From Nitrospirota bacterium (GTDB lineage Bacteria > Nitrospirota > Thermodesulfovibrionia > Thermodesulfovibrionales > JdFR-85), in contig JAYWMQ010000004.1 in NCBI GenBank assembly GCA_035873375.1, forward strand, positions 1 through 43,805: a DNA stretch of 43,805 nucleotides, given 5' to 3'. Of this stretch, positions 35,031 through 43,182 are shown one piece after another. A program made the translations under genes and the position numbers. The notes under the pieces were generated by a model that did no database searches, was not told the DNA's origin, and saw only the letters and a program-made list of their open reading frames with translations. Position 1 is the stretch's first letter. The number at the start of each line of letters is the position of its first letter.

Positions 35031-36121
35031 GAAGACCTCCCCCACATGGTTAAAACGACCCATAGAACCAGCGATGCAGTAAAAGTGGCAAGCAGAAGGG
35101 GTCTCTTTAGTATGTTTCTCTCTGTTTTTGTATCAAAGAACGGCCATAAGAGGAATGTGCCTATCAGGGCTATCTGCATACTTATTCCAAGGAATTTGTT
35201 CGGAATAAGCTTCAGCATCTGATAAGGTGCCAGAAAATACCACTGAGGTTTTATATAAGCAGGTGTCATTAAAGGATTAGCAGGAATATTGGAGGCCTCC
35301 GGCAGAAACAGTGTCGGCATGAAGGTAATTACGAAAAACATTACAACAAGATACAACGCCACCATGTACAGCTCCTTAAGTACAAAATACGGATAAAATG
35401 AATTCCCGTTAGGGTAACTTACATGCCTGTATTCGGTCCAGGGCTTTGTTTCTTCAGATGATGCATCAAATGGGGGTGAAGAGAGACCTATACGCCTTAT
35501 AAGAAAAACATGGATTACCATAAGTCCTACGAGAATGGGGGGCAGAAACGCTACATGAAGTGCAAAGAATCTGTTCAATGTAATGCCGGAAACAAATTCA
35601 CCACCCCTTAGCAGATTGGCAATATAATCACCGACATATGGAAAAGCAGTAGGCATGGCAGTGACTACGGTTGTGGTCCAGTAACTCAACTGACTCCATG
35701 GCAGAAGATATCCGCTGAGGCAGAATGTGAGAGTTACAAGTAACATCAACCAACCGGCTATCCAGGTCAGCTCTCTCGGTTTTTTATAGCTTCCCATAAA
35801 AAATACTGAAAGCAGATGGAGGAAGATTACTGCTACCATCAGATTGCTTCCCACCACATGCATTAATCTGAATAGCCATCCAAAAGGTGCCGTCGTCATT
35901 ATATACTGAACGCTTCTGAATGCATGATCTGAATGTGGGACATAGTAAATAAGGAGAAAAAAACCTGAAATAGCCTGAATTATAAATGCAACAAGAGCAA
36001 CACCCCCAAGGGTGTAAAATATGTTTGTATTTCTCGGAACACTATAGCTCTTTAATTTAGTGTTGATAAGGTCCTCAAGACCTATTCTTGTTTCGAGACC
36101 CTGTTTAATCCTTTGCCACAT
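35027..36121 (-). CDS. Cytochrome b of a Rieske/cytochrome b complex
   Basis: A 364-residue integral membrane protein with about eight helices, i.e. a fused b6 plus subunit IV-like form. Haem ligands are H88/H102 (13 residues between) and H189/H204 (14 between, as in b6-type proteins). SGYLLPW is typical. Two key sites deviate: the Qo motif PEWY is PQWY (Q293, codon CAG), and the position of the Cys that binds haem ci in b6f-type proteins is Thr (NIFYTLGG). It oxidises quinol together with the Rieske protein encoded just upstream (60 bp gap). Confidence 0.93.
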   Translation of the reverse strand: MWQRIKQGLETRIGLEDLINTKLKSYSVPRNTNIFYTLGGVALVAFIIQAISGFFLLIYYVPHSDHAFRSVQYIMTTAPFGWLFRLMHVVGSNLMVAVIFLHLLSVFFMGSYKKPRELTWIAGWLMLLVTLTFCLSGYLLPWSQLSYWTTTVVTAMPTAFPYVGDYIANLLRGGEFVSGITLNRFFALHVAFLPPILVGLMVIHVFLIRRIGLSSPPFDASSEETKPWTEYRHVSYPNGNSFYPYFVLKELYMVALYLVVMFFVITFMPTLFLPEASNIPANPLMTPAYIKPQWYFLAPYQMLKLIPNKFLGISMQIALIGTFLLWPFFDTKTERNILKRPLLLATFTASLVLWVVLTMWGRSS

Positions 36122-36181
36122 AAAGACTCCGCTTTAGAATTTTTTTTAATCATTGCCGTACCCTGTACAGCATCTGTACCC

Positions 36182-36592
36182 TTAACCTATTATGATAGTC
36201 TCTCCCTCTACACGCAGGGGGTATTCTGTAAGTGGTTTTGGGGGTGGACCTGAAAGGACTTTTCCGTCTAAATTAAATATTCCAGCGTGGCAGGGGCAAA
36301 TGAGATTGCCTTTCGCTTTATTATACCCTACAAGACACCCAAGGTGAGTACACACCCTTGAGAGGGCTATGTACCCCTTACCTGGTCTGTTAATGATAAT
36401 TGCAGGGGTATTGTTGAGGACTATCTCCCTTGCTTCTCCTGCCGGTATCTCATTTTTCTGAAGGCTCAGTCGTTTCACTTCTGCCTTCCTGCTTGGTGGG
36501 GCAATGAATCTGACCAAGGGATAAGCAAACGATACCAATGTTGTTGAGCCAAGCAATGCCAGTAATGATTTCAAAAACTTACGTCTCTTCAT
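36182..36592 (-). CDS. Rieske [2Fe-2S] protein
   Basis: 136 residues from the ATG at 36592, preceded by GGGGGT; a TTG at 36604 is an alternative. The N-terminus has a twin-arginine-like signal (RRKFLKSLLALLGSTTLVSFA) that also serves as the membrane anchor. The cluster ligands are in CTHLGC and CPCHAG, with the usual disulphide cysteines. GPPPKPLTEYPLRVEG is the conserved proline loop. It receives the first electron at the Qo site of the adjacent cytochrome b and passes it to the c-type cytochromes. Confidence 0.93.
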   Translation of the reverse strand: MKRRKFLKSLLALLGSTTLVSFAYPLVRFIAPPSRKAEVKRLSLQKNEIPAGEAREIVLNNTPAIIINRPGKGYIALSRVCTHLGCLVGYNKAKGNLICPCHAGIFNLDGKVLSGPPPKPLTEYPLRVEGETIIIG

Positions 36593-36691
36593 ACTTACCC
36601 CCAAATGCTCGGGTATATTTTAAATCGCGTTGTCAGTATAAACAAATGCAATCCCGGTTGTCAATAAAAATTTTCAATCTGCAAGACTGTA

Positions 36692-37912
36692 TTACTTACC
36701 GGTTTTTGACAAAAACCGCAGTTCTCCGGTATAAATAGGCATTGCAAATTTCAGAAGCAGTGTATAAAGCATCGCTCCGGTAGCCCATATGCCCAGGGTG
36801 ATACTCTTCTCGGTCCATGAAGGTGAATACTCATAAATCTCCCCCAATACCCCAGGAACAAAACCCGGCACTACAAGGCCCATGCCCTTCTCTATATAAA
36901 CGCCTGCAATTATTAAAACACATGCAATGTTCAGGGTAAGGAAATTTTCTCTGGCCGTCGGACTCAGAAAGATGAGAAAGGCCGTTATATTAAATATCAG
37001 CGCACTCCACATCCAGGGAACGAGGGCTGTTTTGCCATGCAGGCCAAAGTAGAGGTATTCCATAGGTGCAAGATGGATGCTCCCGGAATAGAACTCCTTA
37101 AAGAATTCAGCACCGAACAGGAAGAGGTTCAAGCCTATGGCATAGGCTATCAATTCAGCAATCTTGAATATCGCCTTGTTATCTATCTCTATCCTGGAAA
37201 CTTTTCTGACAATCTGGAATATAATTATCATGAGTGCAGGGCCGGAACTCAGGGCTGAGGCAATGAACCTCGGCGCCAGGATTGATGCATTCCAGAAAGG
37301 CCTGGCCGACAGGCCATTGTAAAGAAAGGCGGTAACCGTATGGATACTGATTGCCCACGGAATCGAAATTAAAATCAACGGCTTGATTAGCTGGATACTG
37401 TATTCCTTGCTGTGTGACATTTTATATAAGACATAAAATGAAATAAGGAAGTTTATTGCAAGGTAGCCGTTCAGCACCAACACATCCCATGCAAGGAGCG
37501 AAGATGGAAAGTTCATCGTACCGATAATGGGCATAAGATGCCACACCCTCTCAGGTCTCCCCATGTCTACCAGAATGAAGAGTATGCACATTGTAATGGC
37601 TGTAACAGCCAGGAGTTCTCCAAAGAGGACAATCTCCTTGATTGGCTTGAAGTTATATATATATGCAGGCACAACGAGAAGGACTGCCGCTGCAGCAACC
37701 CCGACAAGGAATGTGAAGTTTGATATATAGAACCCCCAGGAGACCTGATCCCTCATGGCAGTCAGGATCAGCCCGGTGTTAAGCTGTCTTATATAGGATG
37801 CAACTCCCACGATGATGAAAAACGACAGGAAAGCGAGCCAGCTATAGTACCACTTGTCACCTTTTGCCATATGTTTTAAAACTGTAAAAAAGTTTTTTAG
37901 CAATGCATACAT
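36692..37912 (-). CDS. NrfD/PsrC-family quinone-interacting membrane subunit
   Basis: A 406-residue membrane protein with about ten hydrophobic helices, of the polysulfide reductase NrfD family. Members bind quinol in the membrane and exchange electrons with a periplasmic iron-sulfur partner. Typical segments are LVDMGRPERVWHLM, FPSSLLAWDVLVLNGYLAIN, IPWAISIHTVTAFLYNGLSARPFWN and an HLAPMEYLYFG loop. The ATG at 37912 follows GGAGGAAGGG. The FeS gene lies 24 bp upstream and the Rieske gene 100 bp downstream, so NrfD and cytochrome b modules share an operon. Confidence 0.93.
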   Translation of the reverse strand: MYALLKNFFTVLKHMAKGDKWYYSWLAFLSFFIIVGVASYIRQLNTGLILTAMRDQVSWGFYISNFTFLVGVAAAAVLLVVPAYIYNFKPIKEIVLFGELLAVTAITMCILFILVDMGRPERVWHLMPIIGTMNFPSSLLAWDVLVLNGYLAINFLISFYVLYKMSHSKEYSIQLIKPLILISIPWAISIHTVTAFLYNGLSARPFWNASILAPRFIASALSSGPALMIIIFQIVRKVSRIEIDNKAIFKIAELIAYAIGLNLFLFGAEFFKEFYSGSIHLAPMEYLYFGLHGKTALVPWMWSALIFNITAFLIFLSPTARENFLTLNIACVLIIAGVYIEKGMGLVVPGFVPGVLGEIYEYSPSWTEKSITLGIWATGAMLYTLLLKFAMPIYTGELRFLSKTGK

Positions 37913-37936
37913 TGTAACCCTTCCTCCTCAGATAGA

Positions 37937-38860
37937 TTATGTCGCAAAGAAATAGTAAAATTTCGGGTATGTATTCAGATCTTCCTTAAGCCGGAATACC
38001 CTTTTGTTCTCAATACAATATCTTATTTCACTTTTTGGGTCAAGCAAATTGCCAAACTTCCTGGCACCAACCGGACATATCTCAACACATGCAGGGTATC
38101 TCCCGGCCCTTGTCCTCTGAACGCAGAAGGTGCATTTTTCCACCACTCCGGCATAACGGGGTCTGTTGCCAAGATAATGCGTTTCAGGATTAAGTTCCTC
38201 CTTGCGTATCCTTGGTTTTGCCAGGTTAAAGTGCCTTGCACCATACGGACAGGCAGCCATACAATAACGGCAGCCGATACACCAGTTATAATCAATTACT
38301 ACAATTCCATCCGGCTCTTTCCATGTTGCCTGCGTCGGACATACCTTGACACAGGGTGGGTTCTCGCATTGCTGGCATTGGACAGGCATATAAAAATATC
38401 CCTCTTCAGGGACTTTTCCAGGATAATAGTACTTTTCGGATTCCTCAAGGTCGATCCATTTCTCCCCCTTCTTAAAGCGCAAAACCGTTATCCAGTGTAT
38501 CTGGGGATCCCTGGACTGATTGTTTTCTCTTACACAGGCATAGACACACCTTCTGCAGCCGATACACCTTGAGAGGTCCAGTCCATAACCAAAAAGCGTG
38601 CCGGGCATGGCCTTTGTCGTCTTGATGTTAAACTTGGTATCAAACTTTTTATCATATTCCTTTTCCAGCCGTTTTATAACGGTCCTGATTTCATCTTCGT
38701 TCATTTCCCTGAAATGTTTTTGCAGAAAAGCGTCCCAAATAGAGGCGTCCGCGGTACCAAAAGGAATTGCAGTGGATGCAAGACCAAGAGCCGCACCCTT
38801 TAAAAAACCCCTGCGGCTGATTGATTTGGATATGCTGTTTCCTTTAATTTTATTTGGCAT
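37937..38860 (-). CDS. Tat-exported ferredoxin-like subunit with four [4Fe-4S] sites
   Basis: 307 residues. A twin-arginine signal (SRRGFLKGAALGLASTAIPFG) sends it folded to the periplasm. Four cysteine clusters follow in the NrfC/HybA/PsrB order: CIGCRRCVYAC, CQQCENPPCVKVCP, CIGCRYCMAACP and CTFCVQRTRAGRYPACVEICP. It should wire the NrfD subunit to the haems of the cytochromes in the operon. Its start overlaps the end of the tetraheme cytochrome by 11 bp, and AGGAG precedes the ATG. No molybdopterin subunit is in the operon. Confidence 0.93.
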   Translation of the reverse strand: MPNKIKGNSISKSISRRGFLKGAALGLASTAIPFGTADASIWDAFLQKHFREMNEDEIRTVIKRLEKEYDKKFDTKFNIKTTKAMPGTLFGYGLDLSRCIGCRRCVYACVRENNQSRDPQIHWITVLRFKKGEKWIDLEESEKYYYPGKVPEEGYFYMPVQCQQCENPPCVKVCPTQATWKEPDGIVVIDYNWCIGCRYCMAACPYGARHFNLAKPRIRKEELNPETHYLGNRPRYAGVVEKCTFCVQRTRAGRYPACVEICPVGARKFGNLLDPKSEIRYCIENKRVFRLKEDLNTYPKFYYFFAT

Positions 38861-39467
38861 TTTTACTCCTCGAGATCGTTTTTAATGGAAAAACCGTGTT
38901 CAATGGATTTTCAGGTATTTCATCCGTTGGCTTGCTGTATTTAATATCCGCGGGCTTTATCGGTGGCGGAAGAGGCTTTAGAGGTTTAAATCGTGGCTGA
39001 TGAGGATTGTGACACTGAACACAGAGACGATACTCCTTCTTGCCGTTCCACATGCCTGTTCTCTTGCCATGCACTCCTGCCTTCCAGTCACGAAAAATTG
39101 TCCCGTGACACTGGCCGCACAGGTAGTATGACTCCTCAAAGGAAACAAGCTTTCCACTTGCAAGTCTCAACACATCCCTGTTATCGGGATTGTGACAGTC
39201 AAGACACCACCTCTGCTTTGCGGCATGTGTAAACTTTATATTTGTATGATAGAACAGTTTTCTGCGTTTTTTATTTACTTCCATGTCTGCATGACATTGT
39301 GAGCAGGGGAAAATACCCTCCGAGAAAGGCGGCGGCGGCACGAAAAATTCCGGGATACCATCCTGATCTTCGGCCACAGCATTCATTGATAACAGCACAG
39401 AGGTCAGTAGCATAATAATGGCTATGAATATTACATATAATTTCTTCTGTTGTATTAACACCTTCAA
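38850..39467 (-). CDS. Tetraheme c-type cytochrome
   Basis: 205 residues starting at a TTG (39467) with AAAGGAG 8 nt upstream. A hydrophobic N-terminal segment (LYVIFIAIIMLLTSVLLSMNAVAE) is a signal peptide or anchor. Four CxxCH motifs are present: CSQCH, CLDCH, CGQCH and CVQCH. Additional histidines (YHTNIKFTHAAKQRW, GVHGKR) may be distal ligands. The C-terminal third is Pro-rich (PLKPLPPPIKP). First gene of the respiratory operon; similar small multiheme cytochromes occur with NrfD modules such as Qrc and the alternative complex III. Confidence 0.88.
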   Translation of the reverse strand: MKVLIQQKKLYVIFIAIIMLLTSVLLSMNAVAEDQDGIPEFFVPPPPFSEGIFPCSQCHADMEVNKKRRKLFYHTNIKFTHAAKQRWCLDCHNPDNRDVLRLASGKLVSFEESYYLCGQCHGTIFRDWKAGVHGKRTGMWNGKKEYRLCVQCHNPHQPRFKPLKPLPPPIKPADIKYSKPTDEIPENPLNTVFPLKTISRSKNAK

Positions 39468-39618
39468 ATATCTTCTCCTTTCAAGTAAATTTTTTTTAAA
39501 GTCTGCATTTATTCCTGAATATCGTTATTTAAATACTTCCATATTTTACTCTTTCTTCCTATTTCACAATTGAAGCCCGACATCCAGCATATATCATAAT
39601 CCAATATTCTCAGTGGGC

Positions 39619-39648
39619 ATTATACTATATCCAAAAATTTTTTTGCAA
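39619..39648 (-). promoter_or_regulatory. Promoter of the cytochrome operon
   Basis: On the minus strand TTGCAA (39648-39643), an 18-nt spacer and a perfect TATAAT (39624-39619). The spacer contains A5T5, a curved tract. Transcription would start near 39612, upstream of all six genes. Confidence 0.6.
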
Positions 39649-39744
39649 TGTTTTTTGTAACGGGACAGAAACCAAAAACGGCATAAAACAAACAATAACC
39701 GGGTTAGCCCTTTTCTTATCTTTTTCTTGTCAGAGTCGGCAGGA

Positions 39745-39762
39745 ACAGGCATATATGCCTGT
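39745..39762. promoter_or_regulatory. Perfect 18-bp palindrome, possible operator
   Basis: ACAGGCATATATGCCTGT is fully self-complementary. It lies 43 bp past the motB stop and about 97 bp upstream of the -35 box of the cytochrome promoter. It has the size and symmetry of a dimeric repressor or activator site, but no regulator is known for it, and it could instead be part of a weak motB terminator. Confidence 0.35.
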
Positions 39763-39805
39763 AATAACTCTATCCCTCGTTAAAGATTCCTGAAACCGGA
39801 GCCGT

Positions 39806-40597
39806 TTATTTCTTTCCTTCTTTCTTTTTGTCAGGAAAGAGTATAACGATACTTATTCTCCTGTTTTTCGGGTCACGCGGGCTATCCGTAAAAAGCGGAT
39901 CCTTGTCTGCATAACCAACGACACGGACTATCCTTGCCGGAGATATCCCGAGTCTTTCCAGATCCCGCCTTGCAGCATTTGCCCTGTCGGCAGAGAGTTC
40001 CCAGTTGGTGTAATTACTGTTTGATGAATAAGAATAAGAGTCGGTATGTCCCTCTATAAAGAGCTTGTTACTTATATTGTTAATATTATCTCCAAGCACC
40101 CTCAGTATCTCTTCAGCCTTGGGGGTAAGTTCAGCACTGCCGGACGGAAACATGGAACTGCCGTTTTTATCAATAATCTCTATTTTTACCCCTTCTTTCA
40201 CAATCCTCACGAGTATCTGATCCTTTATATCGCCCAGCATGGTTTCAACTGCCTCTTTTATGGCTTCCTGAAGGGTCTCAGGTGTTATACTCTTGTCTCC
40301 GAAGGTCCCGTAATAGTCCGAGAAGACCTTATCAGAGGTTGCTCCCGGCTCATTGAACATCTCGCTGGACTTGTCCATAAAGGATGTGCCTCCCTTCTCG
40401 AAGATACTGAATTCCTTGAAGTATGTAGCAACCCTTGCCCGTTTCTCCGGAGAAACCATCGTTACCAACCAGAGGAGGAGAAAAAAGGCCATCATCGCAG
40501 TTACAAAGTCTGCATATGCTACCTTCCAGCTTCCCCCATGACGTCCGCCTTCAGCGGTCTTTTTTACCTTCTTGATTATTATCTTTGAGTCTTTCAT
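39806..40597 (-). CDS. motB: Flagellar motor stator protein MotB
   Basis: 263 residues. A single N-terminal membrane segment (FVTAMMAFFLLLWLVTMV) carries the proton-accepting aspartate D30 (AYADFVTAMM). A plug/linker follows, then a C-terminal OmpA-like peptidoglycan-binding domain with LFIEGHTDSYSYSS, NWELSADRANAARRDLE and VVGYADKDPL. It anchors the stator to the cell wall. It follows motA by 25 bp under the same sigma-28 promoter. The opening residues (KKVKKTAEGGRHGGSWKVAYAD) match the family. Confidence 0.95.
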   Translation of the reverse strand: MKDSKIIIKKVKKTAEGGRHGGSWKVAYADFVTAMMAFFLLLWLVTMVSPEKRARVATYFKEFSIFEKGGTSFMDKSSEMFNEPGATSDKVFSDYYGTFGDKSITPETLQEAIKEAVETMLGDIKDQILVRIVKEGVKIEIIDKNGSSMFPSGSAELTPKAEEILRVLGDNINNISNKLFIEGHTDSYSYSSNSNYTNWELSADRANAARRDLERLGISPARIVRVVGYADKDPLFTDSPRDPKNRRISIVILFPDKKKEGKK

Positions 40598-40622
40598 CTG
40601 ATTCTCTCTCTTTTATCATCTT

Positions 40623-41474
40623 TCATTTCTTTCTTACCGTCTCTTCAAGTTCATTGAATGAGGGCCTGTCAGATGTAGGGATTGCCCTTCTGCCAAACTC
40701 TACAGCCATCTGCGGGGCTGCACCACCCACAAAAGAGACCAGTGCTATCCTTATAATCTGAAAACTGACTCCATCCTCCTTCACCTTTGCCTCGAGATTG
40801 GTAGCTATAGGACCGACAAAGCCGTAACACATCAGTACCCCGAGAAACGTCCCAACCAGCGCTGCACCTATGCTCTGACCAAGGACCTCCGGTGGCTCGT
40901 TAATCTTGCCCATTGTAAGCACCACTCCGAGAACAGCGGCTACTATACCGAGTCCGGGCAATGCATCTGCGACCATTGCTATGTTATGAGCAGGTATGAG
41001 TGCCTCATGGTGGTGGGTGTCTGTTTCGAGCTCCATCAGGTTGTCCAGCTCATAGGGCGGCACATTTGTAGAGATTATCACCTTGAGGTTATCGCAGAGG
41101 AAACTTACTGCATGATGGTTGGACATTACAGCCTTGTATTTTAAAAACAGGGGACTCTTCTCGGGATTTTCAATATCCGCCTCTATGGATATAAGCCCCT
41201 CCTTCCTGATCTTGAAAAATATATTATAGAGAAGACCGAGGAGTTCAATGTACCCTGACTTGCCCATTCCCCCCGAGGAGAAGAGTTTTCCCAAACTCTT
41301 CAGTATCATTGCGAGGACCTTTGGGGGGGCAGCTATGATGAGAGAGCCGATAGAAGCACCAAATATGATGACCAACTCTGCCGGCTGAAACAGGACACTG
41401 AGGTTGCCGTGCTCCATCAGGTAGCCACCAACAACGGCCCCCATGACGACCAATATTCCAATTATTACAAACAT
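40623..41474 (-). CDS. motA: Flagellar motor stator protein MotA
   Basis: A 283-residue ion-channel subunit of the flagellar stator, with four hydrophobic segments in the MotA pattern (two near the N-terminus, two at about 165-215). The last two contain PGLGIVAAVLGVVLTMGKINEPPEVLGQSIGAALVGTFLGVLMCYG, with the conserved prolines and small residues. A large cytoplasmic loop lies between, which contacts the rotor. It is driven by a perfect FliA-type promoter and followed by motB. Confidence 0.95.
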   Translation of the reverse strand: MFVIIGILVVMGAVVGGYLMEHGNLSVLFQPAELVIIFGASIGSLIIAAPPKVLAMILKSLGKLFSSGGMGKSGYIELLGLLYNIFFKIRKEGLISIEADIENPEKSPLFLKYKAVMSNHHAVSFLCDNLKVIISTNVPPYELDNLMELETDTHHHEALIPAHNIAMVADALPGLGIVAAVLGVVLTMGKINEPPEVLGQSIGAALVGTFLGVLMCYGFVGPIATNLEAKVKEDGVSFQIIRIALVSFVGGAAPQMAVEFGRRAIPTSDRPSFNELEETVRKK

Positions 41475-41487
41475 AGTCTCTTATTAT

Positions 41488-41514
41488 TTATCGGCTTAAT
41501 TTACTAAAACTTTA
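41488..41514 (-). promoter_or_regulatory. Sigma-28 (FliA) promoter of motAB
   Basis: On the minus strand TAAAGTTT, an 11-nt spacer and GCCGATAA match the enterobacterial FliA consensus at every consensus base. The -10 ends 13 nt before the motA ATG at 41474. Confidence 0.9.
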
Positions 41515-41541
41515 GGTCTGATTTAAATATGATGAATGGGT

Positions 41542-41547
41542 TAAAAT
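41542..41547 (+). promoter_or_regulatory. Possible -10 box of the MobB-like gene
   Basis: TAAAAT ends 7 nt before the GTG at 41555, with only a weak -35-like TGATTT 17 nt upstream. If real, the transcript would be leaderless, in line with the lack of an SD. Confidence 0.35.
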
Positions 41548-41554
41548 ATTCTAA

Positions 41555-42370
41555 GTGAATAGTCAGACCATTATATCTATTGGCGGTGCACATAGTGGAT
41601 GCGGGAAAACCACTGTGGCCGAAAACCTACTGAGGTTGCTCGGCGGTTCATGGGGTGCAATCAAGCATACAAAGACCGCTTTTTACACCTCTGTATCCCG
41701 AAATCCGGAAGCCCCGGAGGATAAGGATACTTCCCGCCTCCGTCTCTCAGGGGCCGGGGATGTGCTCTGGGTTCAGTCACCTGAAGCCGGTCTTGAAGAG
41801 ACGATTGAGATGGCCGTTAACATGCTCGCACATTGTGAGGGGATAGTGGTTGAAGGTAACGCTCCAATTGAGTTTTTATCTCCTGATATAGTAATATTTG
41901 TATTTGGAAAGGACACCGGAAGGTTAAAGCCCTCTGCTTTGAGGATTCTCAAAAAAAGCGATATAGTAATCTATCAGGATGAAATTCCCAGCTCAGACCC
42001 CTCGAACCGTGAGCAGTTTGAACCATGCAGGGATGAGATTATCCATCTTGGCATAAAGGAAAGGGCTTGCTTTCACAAACTCAAAGCTATCATCATGAAT
42101 AAGACAGGGAAAACGGATACGACAGAGAGTTCAGCAAATCTGACTGAAAATGTGAGCAGGGAAGAAAGGCCTCACCTTGAGACAGACCCTCTGGTGAAGA
42201 CTTCAAACAATCCGGGGGAAGAGCTCCTCAGACATGCAAGAAACAAGAGAATCCCTTGCAAGCTGGCAAGAAAGATAGCAGAGCAAACGGGTCTTCCCTA
42301 TCATGAAATCGGCAAGTTGGCGGATGAACTTGGAATAAAGATTACAGACTGTGAGCTCGGTTGTTTCTGA
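41555..42370 (+). CDS. MobB-like P-loop protein with C-terminal extension
   Basis: 271 residues from a GTG. The N-terminal P-loop GGAHSGCGKTTVAENLL (Walker A) and AIKHTKTAFYT resemble MobB, a GTP-binding helper in molybdenum cofactor nucleotide attachment; later VVEGNAPIEFLSPDIVIFVF and IIMNKTGKTD (a guanine-specificity-like NKxG) also fit. A linker of about 40 residues leads to a short C-terminal domain (IPCKLARKIAEQTGLPYHEIGKLADELGIKITDCELGCF) with a helix-turn-helix-like look and two Cys near the end, absent from classical MobB. No molybdenum genes are nearby. The stop overlaps the ccsA start by one base (TGATG). Confidence 0.7.
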   Translation: MNSQTIISIGGAHSGCGKTTVAENLLRLLGGSWGAIKHTKTAFYTSVSRNPEAPEDKDTSRLRLSGAGDVLWVQSPEAGLEETIEMAVNMLAHCEGIVVEGNAPIEFLSPDIVIFVFGKDTGRLKPSALRILKKSDIVIYQDEIPSSDPSNREQFEPCRDEIIHLGIKERACFHKLKAIIMNKTGKTDTTESSANLTENVSREERPHLETDPLVKTSNNPGEELLRHARNKRIPCKLARKIAEQTGLPYHEIGKLADELGIKITDCELGCF

Positions 42371-43182
42371 TGGTTATTCTCTTTGAACTCGCCTTGACTT
42401 TTTACTTTGCAGCAACAATTGTAGGAGTTGTAGAGCTTTTCAGGGGAAGCAGGGCAACGACCAGGATACTGCTTGTCCTTGCTGCCGTTGGCTTTATCCT
42501 CCATACCGTCAATATAGTCCTGAGCCTCCTGTCCGGACACATACCGGTTACAAATATGCACGAGGCATCCTCTTTCTTTTCATGGTGTATCGTCCTCCTC
42601 TTTTTTTATGTTGAATACAGGTACAAAATAGGGTTGCTTGGCTCTTTTATAATGCCGGTTGTCTTTATTCTTATGCTGTCATCGTCCATACTGCCCCGGG
42701 AGATAACACCTGTAAGCCCGATGCTCAAGAGTTACTGGCTTGGCATTCACACAGCACTGGCATTTTTAGGAGATGCTGCATTTGCCATGGCCGCAGGCAT
42801 AGGGGTTATGTATCTTGTTCAGGAACATTTTGTAAAGACAAAACGTCTGGGAAGCCTGTTTCAGAGGTTGCCGAGCCTCCAGATACTTGATGAGGTGAGC
42901 TACAAACTCATAACACTCGGGTTTCCCCTGCTGACACTTGCGATCATTACCGGCGCCCTCTGGGCAGAGAGTGCCTGGGGGAGTTACTGGCGATGGGACC
43001 CCAAAGAGGTCTGGTCACTGATTACCTGGCTCGTCTATGCCCTTGTCCTGCATGTAAGACTGACCGCGGGCTGGCGGGGCAAAAAGGCGGCAATACTTTC
43101 AATCCTTGGATTCTCCATAGTGCTGTTTACATTCTTTGGAGTAAATCTGCTACTGAAGGGGGTTCACAGCTTTGTAAGATGA
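42370..43182 (+). CDS. ccsA: Cytochrome c assembly protein CcsA/ResC
   Basis: A 270-residue membrane protein with about eight hydrophobic segments that handles haem for System II cytochrome c maturation. The periplasmic haem-handling motif appears as WGSYWRWDPKEVWSLITW, preceded by conserved histidines (MHEASSF, WLGIHTALAFLG and the final HVRLTAGW). I chose the ATG at 42370, which overlaps the previous stop; a TTG at 42361 is an alternative. Its partner ResB/Ccs1 is not in the window. It overlaps hemA by 4 bp, joining haem synthesis and use, which suits the multiheme cytochromes 4 kb away. Confidence 0.93.
   Translation: MVILFELALTFYFAATIVGVVELFRGSRATTRILLVLAAVGFILHTVNIVLSLLSGHIPVTNMHEASSFFSWCIVLLFFYVEYRYKIGLLGSFIMPVVFILMLSSSILPREITPVSPMLKSYWLGIHTALAFLGDAAFAMAAGIGVMYLVQEHFVKTKRLGSLFQRLPSLQILDEVSYKLITLGFPLLTLAIITGALWAESAWGSYWRWDPKEVWSLITWLVYALVLHVRLTAGWRGKKAAILSILGFSIVLFTFFGVNLLLKGVHSFVR

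Larger units (their letters stand above)
39468..39805. other. Gene-free stretch with the cytochrome operon promoter and a palindrome
   Basis: No ORF. It is AT-rich, holds the leftward promoter at 39619-39648 and the 18-bp perfect palindrome at 39745-39762. The promoter implies a leader of about 145 nt before the TTG start of the tetraheme cytochrome, which is long compared with other genes here. Confidence 0.5.
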
